Positions 12,209-25,438 of a stretch of 64,000 bases of DNA are shown piece after piece (position 1 is the first letter of the stretch; each line of letters starts with the position of its first letter). The stretch lies in NCBI RefSeq assembly GCF_910589235.1, contig NC_060965.1:2032901-2096900 (forward strand), given 5' to 3'. Source of the stretch: Vespa crabro. Its lineage: Eukaryota > Arthropoda > Insecta > Hymenoptera > Vespidae. Below the pieces are notes generated by a model. That model was not told the DNA's origin, made no database searches, and saw only the letters and a list, made by a program, of their open reading frames with translations. The translations under genes were made by a program, and so were the position numbers.

Positions 12209-12375
12209 ATCTTGTAGTGATGTTGCATGTGGTGACCGAGATGCAAGTCGGCGGCATGCTGTTGCTGGATCTGCTGTTGCTGATGCACGGACTGATGGTG
12301 GTGAGTCTGCGGGGGATCCAAGGTGGAGGCACCCAGCAGGGTGGCGCTCTCCCTGAACAGCGTTGCCACCTGCAT
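12209..12375 (-). CDS. first coding exon of a His/Gln-rich, probably transcription-factor, protein
   Basis: On the - strand, an ATG at 12,375 opens 55 codons plus two bases and runs into a consensus donor, AT|GTAAGT, at 12,208-12,203. The product begins MQVATLFRESATLLGASTL, then becomes His/Gln-rich (HHHQ, HQQQQIQQQH, HLGHHMQHHYK). That is typical of N-terminal activation regions of insect transcription factors. An in-frame TGA lies about 50 bases upstream of the ATG. A possible acceptor (TTTTCCCCGCGTCAG) lies between the two, so the ATG is either the true start or an early Met in a second exon. GC content is well above the neighbourhood. I could not name the family. The remaining exons should lie to the left on the - strand, and I did not find them in the window. 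Confidence 0.6.
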
Positions 12376-12419
12376 ACTCTCTGAAGAGATCTCTGACGCG
12401 GGGAAAACCGCGATGAGGA

Positions 12420-13330
12420 TATTTCACCTCCTCCTCCTCCTCCTACCCCTTCACTATTACTACTCCACCTCCTCTTCCTTCCTTCCTTCCTTCCTTTTTC
12501 TTCTTCTTCTTCTTCCTCCTTCGGTTCTTCTACCTCCTTTTTATCTTCCTCGAGAACGGTCCTTTTTCTTCGTGAAGAACCTTCGTCGAGGTTAACTTCG
12601 ATGACCACCGACCGACGGACCGGATCCGTGCAAAGCCCACCTCCACTTACTCTTCTTCTTCTCCTTCTTCCTCCTCCTCCTCCTCCTCCTCCTCCTCTTT
12701 TTCGTCTTTCTGTTTCTTCTTGACGAAATAATACTACCACACTATTCTTTCTCTTTTCCTCTATCTTTCTTTCTCTCTTAATATTTTTTCCTTTTCCTTC
12801 TTGATCACCACCTCCAATCTCACCTCTTTCTCCTCCCTCTTCTTCCTTCTCTTCTTCCTTTTTCTCCTTCTCCTCTTCTTCTATCTCTTCTTCTTCTTCT
12901 TCTTCTTCCTCTACTACTTCCACCACCACTATTGCCACCACCACCACCACCACAGCAGTTACTATTACTACAACTACTACAATTTCTCCTGGCGACGCTG
13001 CCACTGTCGCGCTACTCCACGAGACGACGACGATGCTCTTGGCGTTGCTCGGGCTAGTAACGATCGCTGCTTCACCACCGCAACTACTACTACTACTACT
13101 ACTATTACTACTACTACTACTCCTCCTGCTGCTGTTGCTGCTGCTGTTACTAATACTAATACTACTACGACCACCACCACCACCACCACCACCACCACCA
13201 CCACCACCACCACCACTACCAACACCAGCACTACCACGACGACCACGTCCACGTCCACCACCAGCAGTAGCAGTAGCACTATTGATACTACCACTAGTAC
13301 TAGTACTAATACTAATACTCCTTTCTGCTA
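12420..13330. repeat. triplet-repeat block (CTC/TTC/CAC/ACT)
   Basis: About 900 bp of imperfect trinucleotide arrays: CTC and TTC at 12,425-12,530 and 12,650-12,700, TTC at 12,885-12,915, ACT/CTA near 13,085-13,160 and CAC at 13,171-13,216. The long frames read through it on both strands (for example 11,964-13,361 on the - strand) encode only Ser, Gly, Glu, Thr, Leu or Val runs. It lies upstream of the 12.2-kb exon in that gene's orientation and may belong to its 5' region. Confidence 0.75.
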
Positions 13331-14240
13331 GTAGAGCACCAACTGACACTACTACCAGCAATCACACGGCCGTCGCAACGAGTACGTATACGTACGTAGG
13401 ACAATGACGACGACACAGACGACACAGACGATAGATAATGTCCGTCTGTCTTTCTGTCTGTCTTTCTATCGGTGGCCCGTGTTCCGTGTGTTTCTGTGTG
13501 CGTCGTGAGACTCCTTCTTCCGTCGCGGCGACGGGACCGACGGTGTTGCGATCCGTTCGGTCGCCGTCGACTACGCGACGATCTTCTTCTCTTATTTCTT
13601 TTTTTTTTCTTTTTGTTCCCTTCTCTTTCTTTCTCTCTCCCTCTCCTTATCTTCTTTCAACTTCTTTCTTTTCAATTTCTCTTTCGTTCCTTCCTTTCTT
13701 CCTTTTTACTTTTTCCTCCCTCCTTTTTTTTTTATTTTTATTTTTTATTTTTTTTTTTACTATTATTATTACTACTAACGTTCAACCTATCTCGTTCTGT
13801 CTATATTTATATTATATATATATATATATATATATAATATATTATTATTATAATTATTATAAATCCTTCTATAGATCTTCTTCTATAGATCACACTCTTT
13901 TCCCTTCAATAGATCTCTTCTTTTTCCACTTGGTTTGTTATATTGAAGATTAATCCCCTCGGTACGTCCGAACCGGTGGGCCGGTTGACCAGTGGGCCGG
14001 TTGGCCGGTGGGCCGGGGGTGGTGTGGGGGTAGAAGAGCGCGCGCGTATGTGTGTGTGTGTTGTTCGTACAAACAGGGGGAGGGCGAGGAGGAGGAGGAG
14101 GAGGAGGAGGAGGAAGAGGAAAGGGGTGATGAGGATAGGGGGAGAAGATCCTTTCTTCTATATTCTCTCTCTCCTCCCCTTTGGTGGGAAAAAAAAAAAA
14201 TATAATCCTCACGTAGGTCGTTGAAAGTTGTTTTTTTTTC

Positions 14241-14279
<39 letters not shown>

Positions 14280-15527
14280 TCTCTCTCTTCTTTCTTTTTT
14301 TATTTATTAATTTATTCTTTTCTTCGGGAGGTGGGAGAGGGTTGAGGAGGAGAGGGGGTACTTCAATCGAGACCCCTAGAGCTCGTCGATGTTTTCGATG
14401 ATGTTTTCGTCCTCCTAGTAGTCGTCGTCCTCGACGTCGTCTTAGGATTCGTCCTTTCTCCTTTCATCGTCCTTTTTGTCGTCGTCATTATATACGCTTT
14501 TTTTTTTCTTTTTCCTTCTTGTTACAGCGACTATATACACGGGCGCGCGCGCATAAGCGCGCACGAACGCACACACACGAAACACTATTTTTATGAAAAT
14601 TTTTAGGAAAAAATCGATCGGGTAGAATTTTTCGGGACACCCGATATATACACGATCTTTCCGTACTCTCTCTCTCTCTTTCTTTCTAGGTGTATATGTA
14701 TATGTGTGCGTGTAGTTGACACTCCAAGTACACGTCCGACGGAGCAACGAACGAGATTGCCACTCCACTTCTCCGTTCTTGAATTCTCTTCTTCTTCTTC
14801 TTCTTCTTCTTCTTCTTCTCTTCTCTTCTCTTCACTTCTCTATTCTCTACTATTCGTTTCTTCTCTTCCGTTATTTATTATCTTCAAATATTATTACGTC
14901 TATCCGGCACGGGTAAGGTGATGGCGAAGGATTAAAGGGATGGTTTGGAAGAAGGGTGACAAAGAAGCATATATATATATATATACACGCATATACATAT
15001 GTATATATGTTCGTATGGTATGTATATGTATGTGCATATATATATATATATATATTTAAATTTATACAATATATATATATAAATATATATATCAGGAAAA
15101 AAAGGAAAAAGAAAGGAAGAAAAAAAAAAGAAATTTGTTATCACCAATAAAATCAAGGATTATTGAGAAAGAACGAAGGGAATTAGAACGAATGAAAGAC
15201 GTTGTTGTTATTGTTATTGTTTGTTGTTCTTCTATCCACTGTAACAACTTTTCTAATAAATTTTTCAATCTATCAGCCTATCACACAATCGCACAACGGT
15301 CACAGTAACAGTTCCTTCTTATTTTTGAGTTTCCTTTTCTTTTTCTTTCAAATTGTTCCTTCGATTGTTACTCTTGTTGTTGTTATTGTTGTTATGTTGT
15401 TCTTCTTCTTCTTCCTTATTTTTTTATAGCAATCGATGAACGACGATAAACGACGAATTGGACGGAGAAGCTCGAAGCGCCTTTCTTGATACAATAATAA
15501 TAATAATAATATAATAATAATAATAAC

Positions 15528-15580
<53 letters not shown>

Positions 15581-15928
15581 GAGAGGGATGCTCGTCGACT
15601 GGACGTCTTATGTCGGAATTACGATTTACTCGAATTACGATTAATTCTCAATTAGGATTGTACGATGTGAGAGAGAGAGGTTGACGATGATGACGACGAT
15701 GACGATGATGACGATGACGAAGAGGACGACGAGGAGACAACGACGAACGATGATAAAGTTATTATTATATTATTATTATTATTATTATTAATTATAACAC
15801 CGTAGAGAAAAGAATAGTCGTGTTTCGTAAAGATGACGATGACGACGAAGACAACGACGACGACGACGACGATGACGATGATGATGATGATGATAATAAT
15901 AATAACAATAATAATAATAATAAGAAGA

Positions 15929-15965
<37 letters not shown>

Positions 15966-16338
15966 TAGTTAGTAAGTAATAGTAGAACCGAGAAGAGAGC
16001 AGGCGGCGACGGAGGAGGGGAGGGGTGGAGGGAAGGGGGCAGCTGCTTTTCTCTGCGGTTATATTATTATATGTCGATCTCGGTGATACATTCGCGTGTA
16101 TGCTTGTGTGTGTGTGTGTGTGTATGTTTATGTGTATATTTGTTGTATGTTGTATTCCTGGGGCCCGTCGGTGGTCGTCGTCGGCCGTGTGACGTGAACC
16201 GGCGGCGCGATGATGCACCCACGCCCCGGACGGAGCAGCGCTTCGTCAACGGTGCGATATCTCTTCGCACTCGACGATCTCGTTCGTTTCTGCTATCACA
16301 CTCCCTCTTTCTCTCTTCTTCTTCTCTCTCTTTCTCTC

Positions 16339-16387
<49 letters not shown>

Positions 16388-16795
16388 ATATATATATATA
16401 TATGTATGTATATGTATATATATGTGTGTCTCTTTGTGTGTGTGTATATATATATATATATCACACTATATTCCTCTATGGGTTCACGAGAGTTAAGTAG
16501 AGAAGAGAAATAATTCGAATATCTAAGAGTATCGAATTGGTCGAAACTTTTAGCTAATGGTTTATATTATCAGGGATTCGATAACGCTCTCTTTTTTACC
16601 ACGTCGATGATGATCCTCGTGCCGAGGAAACGACACCACATACGCACATATTTCCCCACACACACATATATATATATACGTGTATATATATATATATATA
16701 TATACACATACACGGACAACACACACGACGTCACACACGTTTCGATTTTGTTCTCCTCCCTTTTTATCACCCCTCTCTTTCTCTCTCTTCTTCCA

Positions 16796-16861
<66 letters not shown>

Positions 16862-16959
16862 ATCTATCTTTTTCTCACTTCTTCGCACTACCCACCCACC
16901 CACTCTTTCTCTCTCTGTCTCTCTCGAGTCGTGTAAACACGCGCGAGCGCGCACGCACA
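13331..16959. other. GC-rich spots among simple repeats, no gene assigned
   Basis: A CpG-rich patch at 13,470-13,580 and GC-rich unique DNA at 13,955-14,065 look like promoter or 5'-UTR DNA on either strand. The rest is poly-T/CT (13,590-13,790; 14,229-14,300), (AAT)n at 15,492-15,580, GAT/GAC/AGT triplets at 15,680-15,962, (GT)n at 16,106-16,124, (CT)n at 16,342-16,385, (TA)n at 16,687-16,704 and (CT)n at 16,797-16,858. No splice-bounded coding exon was found. Confidence 0.6.
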
Positions 16960-17200
16960 CACACTCTCTCTCTCTCGCAAAGCCGCAAAATCCGCGACCG
17001 CCGCGGCAGCAAGAGTCGGCACCGCACTGCCTGACCGTTCCGCTCGTTCGGCAGCACGAACCTCGCCGTTCGCACGTTTCCGTAGGCGCTCGTTCGCCTT
17101 CGCGCACGCTCGGCTACGACGGAGCCTGCGGCGACGCCGGCTACAGAGCCGCCGACGCTTTGCCCGGCGCTGCTCCTCTTCCCCCGCCCCTCTTAGACCA
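16960..17200. promoter_or_regulatory. CpG-rich island, promoter or 5'-UTR candidate
   Basis: About 240 bp with high GC and many CpGs, flanked on both sides by (CT)n repeats. Frames are open on both strands (for example a + strand frame containing LAKPQNPRPPRQQE and a - strand frame containing RRSRILRLCER). No frame shows a domain or splice boundary, so openness here is best explained by lack of A/T-rich stops. If the 12.2-kb gene is transcribed leftward, this could be its upstream promoter. That is an inference. Confidence 0.4.
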
Positions 17201-17408
17201 CCTACCGCTAACTCTATCTCTATCCCTCTCTTTCTCTCTAGCTCGCTCGCTCTTCACTGAGAACGCTCTTTACGTCCTTTTCTTTCTTTATTTCTGTCTC
17301 TCTTTTTCTCTCTCTCTCACTCTCTACATCCTCTTTGTCTCTCACTCTCTCTCTCTCAATTTCGCGTATACTCTCCATCTTTGTTTCTCTCTATCTCTTT
17401 TGCACTTT

Positions 17409-17462
<54 letters not shown>

Positions 17463-17683
17463 TTCTATCTTCATCTCTATCTCTATCTCTATCTAGCTTG
17501 CTTCGCAACGCTCCCGAGGAACAGCGTAACGGATCGATCGTCACCGATCGATGGTAAATCGAGGCACGCGCTCTCCGATCGATCGACCAACGACGACCGA
17601 CCGTTGGATGACGTTTCCTTCGTCTCGCGGAATACCGCGAGAAAGGGGCCGCTGTCGGCGCTTTTGCGATTCGCGTTACGTAT

Positions 17684-17763
<80 letters not shown>
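17684..17763. repeat. (ATC)n triplet array
   Basis: About 26 near-perfect ATC copies. They read as poly-His, poly-Ile/Ser or poly-Met/Asp depending on strand and frame. No unique coding flank supports translation. Confidence 0.9.
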
Positions 17764-17930
17764 TATTATCATCGTCGTCATCAATTCGAGTTATTCCTTA
17801 GCCACATATCTATACATATTTCTACGAAAAGAAGAAAAGAGAAAACATTTCCTAAAATATCGTAAAAATCATTGTCGTCGTCATCATCGTTGTCTTCGTC
17901 TTCGTCTTCGTCTCATTCTCTTCCTACATC

Positions 17931-18151
17931 CTTTCTTTCATGATCGACGTCATAGTTTTTGGACTTGATCTCGCTAAAGGAGACCATCTCGAGGATATTA
18001 AATGCCGCGAACGACCTCGCTGATATGATTCTGCGCGAAAGAGCACGTATCTTCTTCTTCTTCTTCGTCTTCTCCTCCTTCTCCTCTTCCTCGTCCTTCT
18101 TGGTCTCTTTTATCCTTCGCCAAGCGTCGTTCTTGGACGCGTCTTCTTCCT
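17931..18151 (-). other. coding-like island, unresolved
   Basis: On the - strand a frame without an early ATG stays open for roughly 75 codons and ends at 17,931. It reads DASKNDAWRRIKETKKD, an acidic/basic stretch, then RALSRRIISARSFAAFNILE and MVSFSEIKSKNYDVDHE. Many third positions are G or C, against the local AT bias. The + strand is also open in part (LISLKETISRILNAAND). The - strand side upstream is poly-A-rich with no good acceptor. It may be an old exon or a GC-rich conserved noncoding block. Confidence 0.25.
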
Positions 18152-18922
18152 TTTTTTTCTTTTTTCTTTCTTTCTTTTTTCTTTTTTTTTTTTTTTAGTT
18201 TTAGTTTTTTATGAAAAAGGAAGAAGGATCTTTGGGATTATTTTACATATATACATATATACATATATGCATATATGCATACATACATCCATGCATGCAT
18301 ACGTATATGCGTGCATACATACATATATGCATATGTATATAATATATATATATATACATATATGTACATATACATGAAAAAAAATTTATGTCGTCCGAAG
18401 GACGACGAACAACGACCGTCGGCCGTTTTGTTGATTTCGAAGCGCCCTTTACGCAGACATAAGCGAAATTAATAATTCTCGTCTCTGATGGTCGCAAATG
18501 GATGTACCATCTACGTACAATAACATACACGAATCACAAATCTTCTTCTTCTTCTTCTTCTTCTTCTTCTATTTTTTCTTTCTTTTTTCTCTACTATCTC
18601 ATTTCTTTCTCAAACGTTTCATTTCGGAGTCACCTGATGATCATTCTCTTTGGGGTGGTGGTTGGATGGAGAAATATAAGGGACGTATGATTTCTTTTTC
18701 TTTTTTTTATTTTCTTCCTTTTTTCTTTCTCTTTCTTGTTTTTTTTTTTTTCTTTTTTTTTGGAGATGGGAGAGTTTTTACATGGCCAAGAACATGCACG
18801 TGTACATATAACATACATAGACGAAGATATATATGAATTTTCGGAACGAAACTCGTTTATCCCGCCCGCCCGGGCACCACCATCACGAGACTCTACGCCC
18901 CTGTGCGCGAGGGTTCCTTCGT

Positions 18923-18924
<2 letters not shown>

Positions 18925-18998
<74 letters not shown>
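18925..18998. repeat. (CT)n array
   Basis: About 72 bp of uninterrupted CT, one of the longest polypyrimidine runs in the window. Confidence 0.95.
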
Positions 18999-19008
<10 letters not shown>

Positions 19009-19024
19009 CATCTCTCCATCCATC

Positions 19025-19640
19025 CCTCAGCACACCCTCAATCCGCTCGCTCGAGCACGAGCGCATGGCAGGGTTGCATCGAGAACGACGAGAGGCGAAT
19101 ATGGCTCCCGTATGCGTGTTTGTTCGTCCCGTCGTGTCGTATATCTGTCTCACTCTCTCTCCCTCTCTCTCTCTCTCGCTCTTGCTCTCTGTCGTTGTGT
19201 ATATGTATCTATGTGTACATATGTGTTTGTGTGAGTGTGCGTGCGTGCGAGTGTGCGTTCATGCGCGTATTGTATGTGTGAGTTTGTGCGCCTCAGCGAA
19301 AGGCAAGTAACTCTCTTGTACATAGGGAGGAAAAGGCTTCGTGTGCGGGTACACGCGGTGACCCTGCGCTGTCGGATAGAGGTGGACGAGGAGGAAGTTC
19401 AGGGCCGCATCGCGGTTAGAAATATTGCACTTCTTTTTAACCGTTTGCCAACTGTGTTTCATCATTCGTCGCGTCGTCGTCGTCGTAGGTATCATCGCCG
19501 TCGTCGTAAGCGTCGTCATAAGCGTCGACGTTGTTCTGCGAGTTTACAAATTTACAGCGCGGGAAATGTGAATACGAATTGTGATCATGACTCTCCTCCG
19601 CTCGTCCCCTTCAACCGCCCCCGCAACGACGCCGCTCTTT
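19025..19640. promoter_or_regulatory. CpG-rich island with open frames on both strands
   Basis: Unique CpG-rich DNA at 19,025-19,140 and 19,280-19,640 surrounds a (CT)n/(GT)n insert. A + strand frame (RKRLRVRVHAVTLRCRIEVD) and a - strand frame (NRDAALNFLLVHLYPTAQGH) are both open across 19,300-19,440. Neither has a clear acceptor and donor pair. Open frames on both strands fit CpG-rich promoter or UTR DNA better than an exon. Confidence 0.35.
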
Positions 19641-19816
19641 TCGTAATATTAATTAACGCGTTATCGAAAGTGGAAATTGTTCGTTTAATATTTTGTCTGT
19701 TGTTTTTTATTTTCTTTTTCCTCTTTAATTTCTTTCTTATTTCTTTATTTCTTTCTTCTTTTCTTTTTTATTTCAAATTTGCCGCTCGCACAGCGACAAC
19801 GCTGATTGGATTGTAA

Positions 19817-20413
19817 ATGTTACGTATTTGTAGGTTATGTCGTGCTACATAACTTCGTACGGAATAACGTACTTATGTAATTTCATTGAAAATGTATGAA
19901 TATTGTTTACAACGAATATAAAATTTGTCTAACTACTTGATTCCTTTGTTGAATTTTAAATTGGTAAGAAATTGCTCGTCCGTTAGAAATGTATCATTGA
20001 AAATTTAGAAACGTTCTTTAATGCAATGCAAGTACGTACGTACATATATATATATGCATGCATACATACTATATACAGATATAAATATATATATATATAC
20101 ATATATACATCATGCATATATATACGCATAAATATATACAAACATATATCATGTATCATCCATACATATATAGGTATATACATACATATATCATGTATCA
20201 TCCATCTATATGCATATAGGTACATACATACGTATAACAACACACATACATACATGCATACATATTTCATTATTCCGTACGGTTGACGCACTTTTTCTGC
20301 CAAGTTACTTCGCGTTAACGTTACGACAAGAGTAGTCGAATCTCTTGACGCGTTCCTGGCCTCAAATACTCTCTACACGTGTGTATATATATATATATAC
20401 ACATAAATATGTC

Positions 20414-20454
<41 letters not shown>

Positions 20455-20546
20455 GTTGAGAGTGCGCGCGTATGAAACTGCGAGCACATATTTATGAGCG
20501 TGTATGTAGAGCCAGGCCATGCACGAATAAAGAGCGCGCGCGAGAG

Positions 20547-20610
<64 letters not shown>

Positions 20611-20653
20611 TATGCATATGTATATACCTCTTCTCACTACGTACAGCGATAGT

Positions 20654-20706
<53 letters not shown>

Positions 20707-21319
20707 AGAGAGAGAAGCGAGTAACGAGAAAGAGCAGTAACTATAGAAAGCATTGGGGGCGCTAGCGGAGCGAACGTTCAACATGAGTGAGAAAGAGAGA
20801 GATAGATAGAGATAGAGAGAGGTGAATATAAAACGAACAAGTAAGAGAGAGAGAGAAAGAGATAGAGAGAGAGAGAGAAAGAGAGAAAGAGAGAAGTAAA
20901 TGTAGAAAGAAAAGAGAAGGATGCAGTGGAGAAAGCTCCATTTAGAGAGAGGGAGAGAGAGTCAGAGAGAGATAGTAATATACGTTGAAACCCCACATGG
21001 ATCACTCTCTCTCTTTCTCTCTCTCTCTAGCTATCTCACTCTTCTATGCAGCTTCGCGCACAACCCACTATGCCAGGCTCCCACCACGCGAACTTTCGGA
21101 AAAATCAATAGACTACAAGAAAAGCCTGTGCTGCGCCAGGCGAGTGGAGCCCTCTCCCCTTTCCTCTCTTTCCTATCCTACTTTCTCTTACTCTCTCTCT
21201 CTCTCTCTCTCTCTATCACTCTCTTTCTCTCTTTCGTAACGTTCGTGCATCTATCCGTCTCTCTACCATACTATTACTCTCTTTCTCTTTCTATCTGTCT
21301 GTCTGTCTCTTTCACTCAC

Positions 21320-21372
<53 letters not shown>

Positions 21373-21754
21373 CTTTCTCTACCTACTTCCCACTCCTTTC
21401 TCTATGTACCTCGTTTTACCAACGTGGTCGAAGCAAAAGGGGAAGGGTGGGGTATGCCAGGAAGGGAAAGGGAAGGGATTTCAGCGAGGATGAGTGTGTT
21501 CGATAGCAAGTAGGTGTGTTCCGATAGAAGAAGGATAGAAAAGAAGTAACGAGTAACTGTGAGAGAGATAGATAGATAGATAGATAGATATATAGAGATA
21601 GAGAGAGAGAGAGAGAGATGGAGAAACGCAGGCACCTTTTCGCGTAATGTTCTCTCATTCGCCCACGTTCTACAATTTTCTCTCTCTCTCTTTCTCTCTT
21701 ATGTACTATGTATGTGTGTAAGTGTGTATGTATTTTTGTATGTACAGAGGAACC

Positions 21755-21786
<32 letters not shown>

Positions 21787-21954
21787 CGTATTCGCGTACA
21801 CAGACACACACAGAGAAAGAGAAAGAGAGAGACACAGACACGTAACAGAAATTCTCCCAGGCCACTCCTCTTTCCACCTGCTGCTCCCACAGTTTCGTTC
21901 CTAGCCTCTCGTAGAATTTCTTTCGATAAAAAAAAAAGGGGAGAAAAGAGCGGG

Positions 21955-22000
<46 letters not shown>

Positions 22001-22445
22001 TCTCTTTCTCTCTCTCTCTTTTATACGTACGTACTTACGTATAAATGCATGTATGTATGTATGTATGTATATATGATGTATGTATGTATGTATGTACGTA
22101 GTAAGTACCTAAACCGATTTTTCTTTCGTTTTCGTAGTTACACACGAAAACGAGAGGATCGTTTGCGTTCGGGAGAATCTTAGGGAGAATAAGGGCTCCT
22201 CTTGTGTATAGAACCCAATACCATCGACTGTGAGTGAAGAAGACCGTGAAGCGAAAGTGATCTCTCTCTCTCTTTTTTTTATCTCTCTTTTTCAACACAC
22301 ACAATGTATGTATATATGTACATATACATACGTAAACGTACAGTTATCATCGTACGTTCGAGTGTGACGACGGCCACGACGTTCTTCGGCGGGATATTTA
22401 AAAAACTAGTACGTACGAATTTCTTAAAAATTTGATTTTTTTTTC

Positions 22446-22502
<57 letters not shown>

Positions 22503-23929
22503 GCGAAGTGAATAATACGTAATAATTAAATTAGGGTGAAAATGAAATTGACAATTGTCGAATTATAAAAAATATTGCATACATATATTTTATAGGTTAT
22601 CTTAAGTTTATTTCGTAAGTATCAAGAAAATTCCTTTCGATTCTTTGTGGAATTTAGTTTACATGGTATTATAAATGTATGATTAATTGCATATGTCGTT
22701 GAATTATACTTTTAATGCATTTTTAAAACACACGTGTTTACATACGTACGTGTCAAGAATATACACACAAAAAAAATGCATATATATATATATATATATA
22801 AATTTCAATTGATTTCGATTAAAGGAATATCACAGTGAATGATTTTTGTGAATTTTGGATAGAAAACTATTCTTTCTATCAAGCATACATTGAAATCGTA
22901 GCGAACATATGTATGTATCTATGTATGTATATGTATGTATTTATGTATATATACATACATATATACATATATACATACATACATAGGAACCACCATATTA
23001 CAGCAGATGATTCTACGGATGCGAAAATCAATACTTTGTACTTGAGATAAATGCTTTCTCTCTTTCTTTATCGTTATCGTTAGCGCGTACAAATCAATCG
23101 TGATAAAAGATCCTCCGATCGAGATTTGCCTCGAGTAAAATTTAAATATTTAGAAAGAAGAAGAAAAAAAAAGGAAGAAGGAAAGAAATGAAGGAATGGA
23201 GAAATGAGAAACAAAACAAAAAAGAAAAGAAAAGAAAAGAAAAACAGAAGAAAAAGAGAAAGAAAAAGAAAAAAGAAAATGGACGAAGGTATTCGAACGA
23301 TAACTACGTAAATCGTTGATTTTACAAACGAAAAATACAATAACAATTTGCGAATCGTACGGGATGTAGGAATTGAGAAAATAAAATTCCTTAAATACGT
23401 ACAGTAGTTTCCCGTACCCTTTCGATTTTCTTATTCTACAGCAACAGCTGTTGGCTCGATAATATACCAAGATGTTTGGTATTTTGAAATCTTTTTTATC
23501 GACCGAACAAAAACCATTTTGCCCTAACGGAATATAAAATTTCTTTCTCTTTACTGATTTTCTTTTCTTTTTTCTTTTTTCTTTTTCTTATCCCGGGATA
23601 ATCGTCTATAATAGTAGATTGCAGTTGACGATGATGACGACGATGACGACGATGACGATGACGACGATGATGGTGATAATGATGATAATGATGATGATGA
23701 TGGTGATGATAATGATGGTGATGAAATCGGGATGAGAGGTTAGGCAATGAGAACGGCACAACAGATCCAAACTGAATCGGAGCTTGGCTCGTACTAAGCG
23801 GTACCGCCTCAGCTTCGCGGATTTCTACCCCTCTCTCTGATATCTCTTTCTCACTCTCTCTCTCTCTCTCTCGCTCTGTCTCTTTCTGTCTCTGTCTCTT
23901 TCGCGCTCGTTCACTCACTCACTCTCTCA
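19817..23929. other. repeat-rich stretch without a supported gene
   Basis: Holds ATACAT-type repeats at 20,035-20,265, (TA)n at 20,423-20,447, two long (GA)n arrays at 20,549-20,607 and 20,657-20,700, (CT)n at 21,197-21,215 and 21,321-21,352, (CT)n at 21,959-21,993, GTAT tetramers at 22,045-22,100, (TTA)n at 22,448-22,500 and GAT/GAC triplets at 23,628-23,722. Unique CpG-containing DNA at 21,040-21,165 and 22,100-22,260 was checked on both strands and gave no exon that I can defend. Confidence 0.6.
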
Positions 23930-24180
23930 CTCGCTCGGTCGGTCGCTCTCGGTCGCCGTGTCCCAGTCTCCGAGCATCATTCTGTCTCACTCCTCAACCC
24001 CGGTTCTCATTCTGTCTCACTCCTAGCAACGTTCCCTTGACATTCTCCCTCGACGACTAGACACCCTCAAGAGAAGTTTCAATTTATACTGAAAGTTGCC
24101 GTGACCGAATGCGCAAATAGGTAGATCCGCTCTCGCATTTACGAGCTCATTCATACTGGTCCGATATCCCAGCGTGTGTG
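23930..24180. promoter_or_regulatory. GC-richer island with a 17-bp direct repeat
   Basis: About 250 bp of unique sequence between CT repeats. CATTCTGTCTCACTCCT occurs twice, 33 bp apart, around 23,976 and 24,009. No open frame of note. Promoter or 5'-UTR identity is an inference from composition. Confidence 0.3.
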
Positions 24181-24241
24181 TCTCTACGTGTAAACATATT
24201 TTCTCTCTTTCTCTCTCTCTCTCTCTCTATCTATCTATCAA

Positions 24242-24244
<3 letters not shown>

Positions 24245-24312
<68 letters not shown>
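24245..24312. repeat. (CT)n array
   Basis: About 68 bp of uninterrupted CT. Confidence 0.95.
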
Positions 24313-24314
<2 letters not shown>

Positions 24315-24465
24315 TTCTCTTTCTTTCTAGTTGAAATCTATCATGATCTTGGCTACAGGTGATCTTGTTCTCTCTCTCTCTCTCTTTTTCTGTCTTATCG
24401 TATCTCTAAAGAAAACTTTAGCTTTATATTAAACTGTATGTTATAAGAGATACTCCTGCGGAAAG

Positions 24466-24469
<4 letters not shown>

Positions 24470-24518
<49 letters not shown>
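24470..24518. repeat. 49-base poly-A run
   Basis: A pure A run of 49 bases followed by GA-rich DNA. No target-site duplication or retroelement coding sequence was seen beside it, so it is not called a retroposon tail. Confidence 0.9.
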
Positions 24519-24521
<3 letters not shown>

Positions 24522-25397
24522 AGAGGAAAAGAAAAAAGAGGGAAAGAAAAATTATTCTTAAGTAAAATTCCTAACAATGATAAGTAAGAAAAATAAATAA
24601 AATCCTAAGGCGAAGATATTTAAAAAAAAAAAAAAATAAATAAATAAATAAATAAAATGAAATAAATAAAAGAAAATAAAAGAAAAGGAGAAAAAGAAAG
24701 GATTCGAGCTAGTGCTCTGATCTATAACGAAAATGTAACTATATATAATGTATTTAAAAGAATTATACGAGAGGAATGTGTACACACTACCCACACACCC
24801 GCATACACCCACACGTTACACGCGCATATAACAAACGCGCGCATATGCATACAACACAGGACTCCTTTTTCGTAAGTTTTTAAATCGTTTTTAAAATGGT
24901 TAACGGTATGAAGTGTACGGTCGAAAAGAGAGATAACATATATCTTTGGTGTCGTGTGACATTGCAAGAGTAAGAAGACGAGAGAGAGAGAGAGTGAGAA
25001 GATAAAGAAGATAGAGAGAGAGAGAGGGGGGGTATGGAAGGGACAGGGAGAAGGGAAAGAGAGGGAAAGTAATGTGTCGCGGTTGACGCCCTTTCTTCTT
25101 GCAAGTAGACAATAGAGTAGGATAGTGGCTCTTATAAATTATCGTGGCGTATTACGCGTGACATTAGGAAGGACGTATGAGGATGAGGATGAGAAGAAGA
25201 AGAAGAAGAGAAGGGGAAAACAGGACGAAGGGAGAGAAGTTCGGTATCGTTAGCGTCTCGCGTCCCCTCGCTCGTTTCCTTTACGTGACCAACACTGGCG
25301 TGTCTGACGGAGGTTCGTTAGAAACACGAGATTTATCCCTTTCCTCTTCAAAGAAAAGAGACAGAAAAAAAGGAAAAAAGTAAGAGATAGAAAGAGG

Positions 25398-25438
<41 letters not shown>

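Noticed and set aside
11964..13361. 465-codon - strand frame
   Set aside because: Almost all of it is Ser/Gly/Glu/Val/Arg runs from triplet repeats. Only the short stretch at 12.2-12.4 kb looks coding, and there a different frame, with an ATG and a consensus donor, is better.
16680..17801. 373-codon + strand frame
   Set aside because: It is a chain of CT and TA repeats (Ser/Leu, Tyr/Ile) joined through a CpG-rich island, with no domain, start context or splice structure.
17551..17865. Poly-His frame through the ATC array
   Set aside because: Homopolymer from a microsatellite with only short unrelated flanks. Equally open in other frames.
24470..24518. Retrotransposon tail
   Set aside because: A 49-base A run alone, with no target duplication or element sequence, in a region full of homopolymers.
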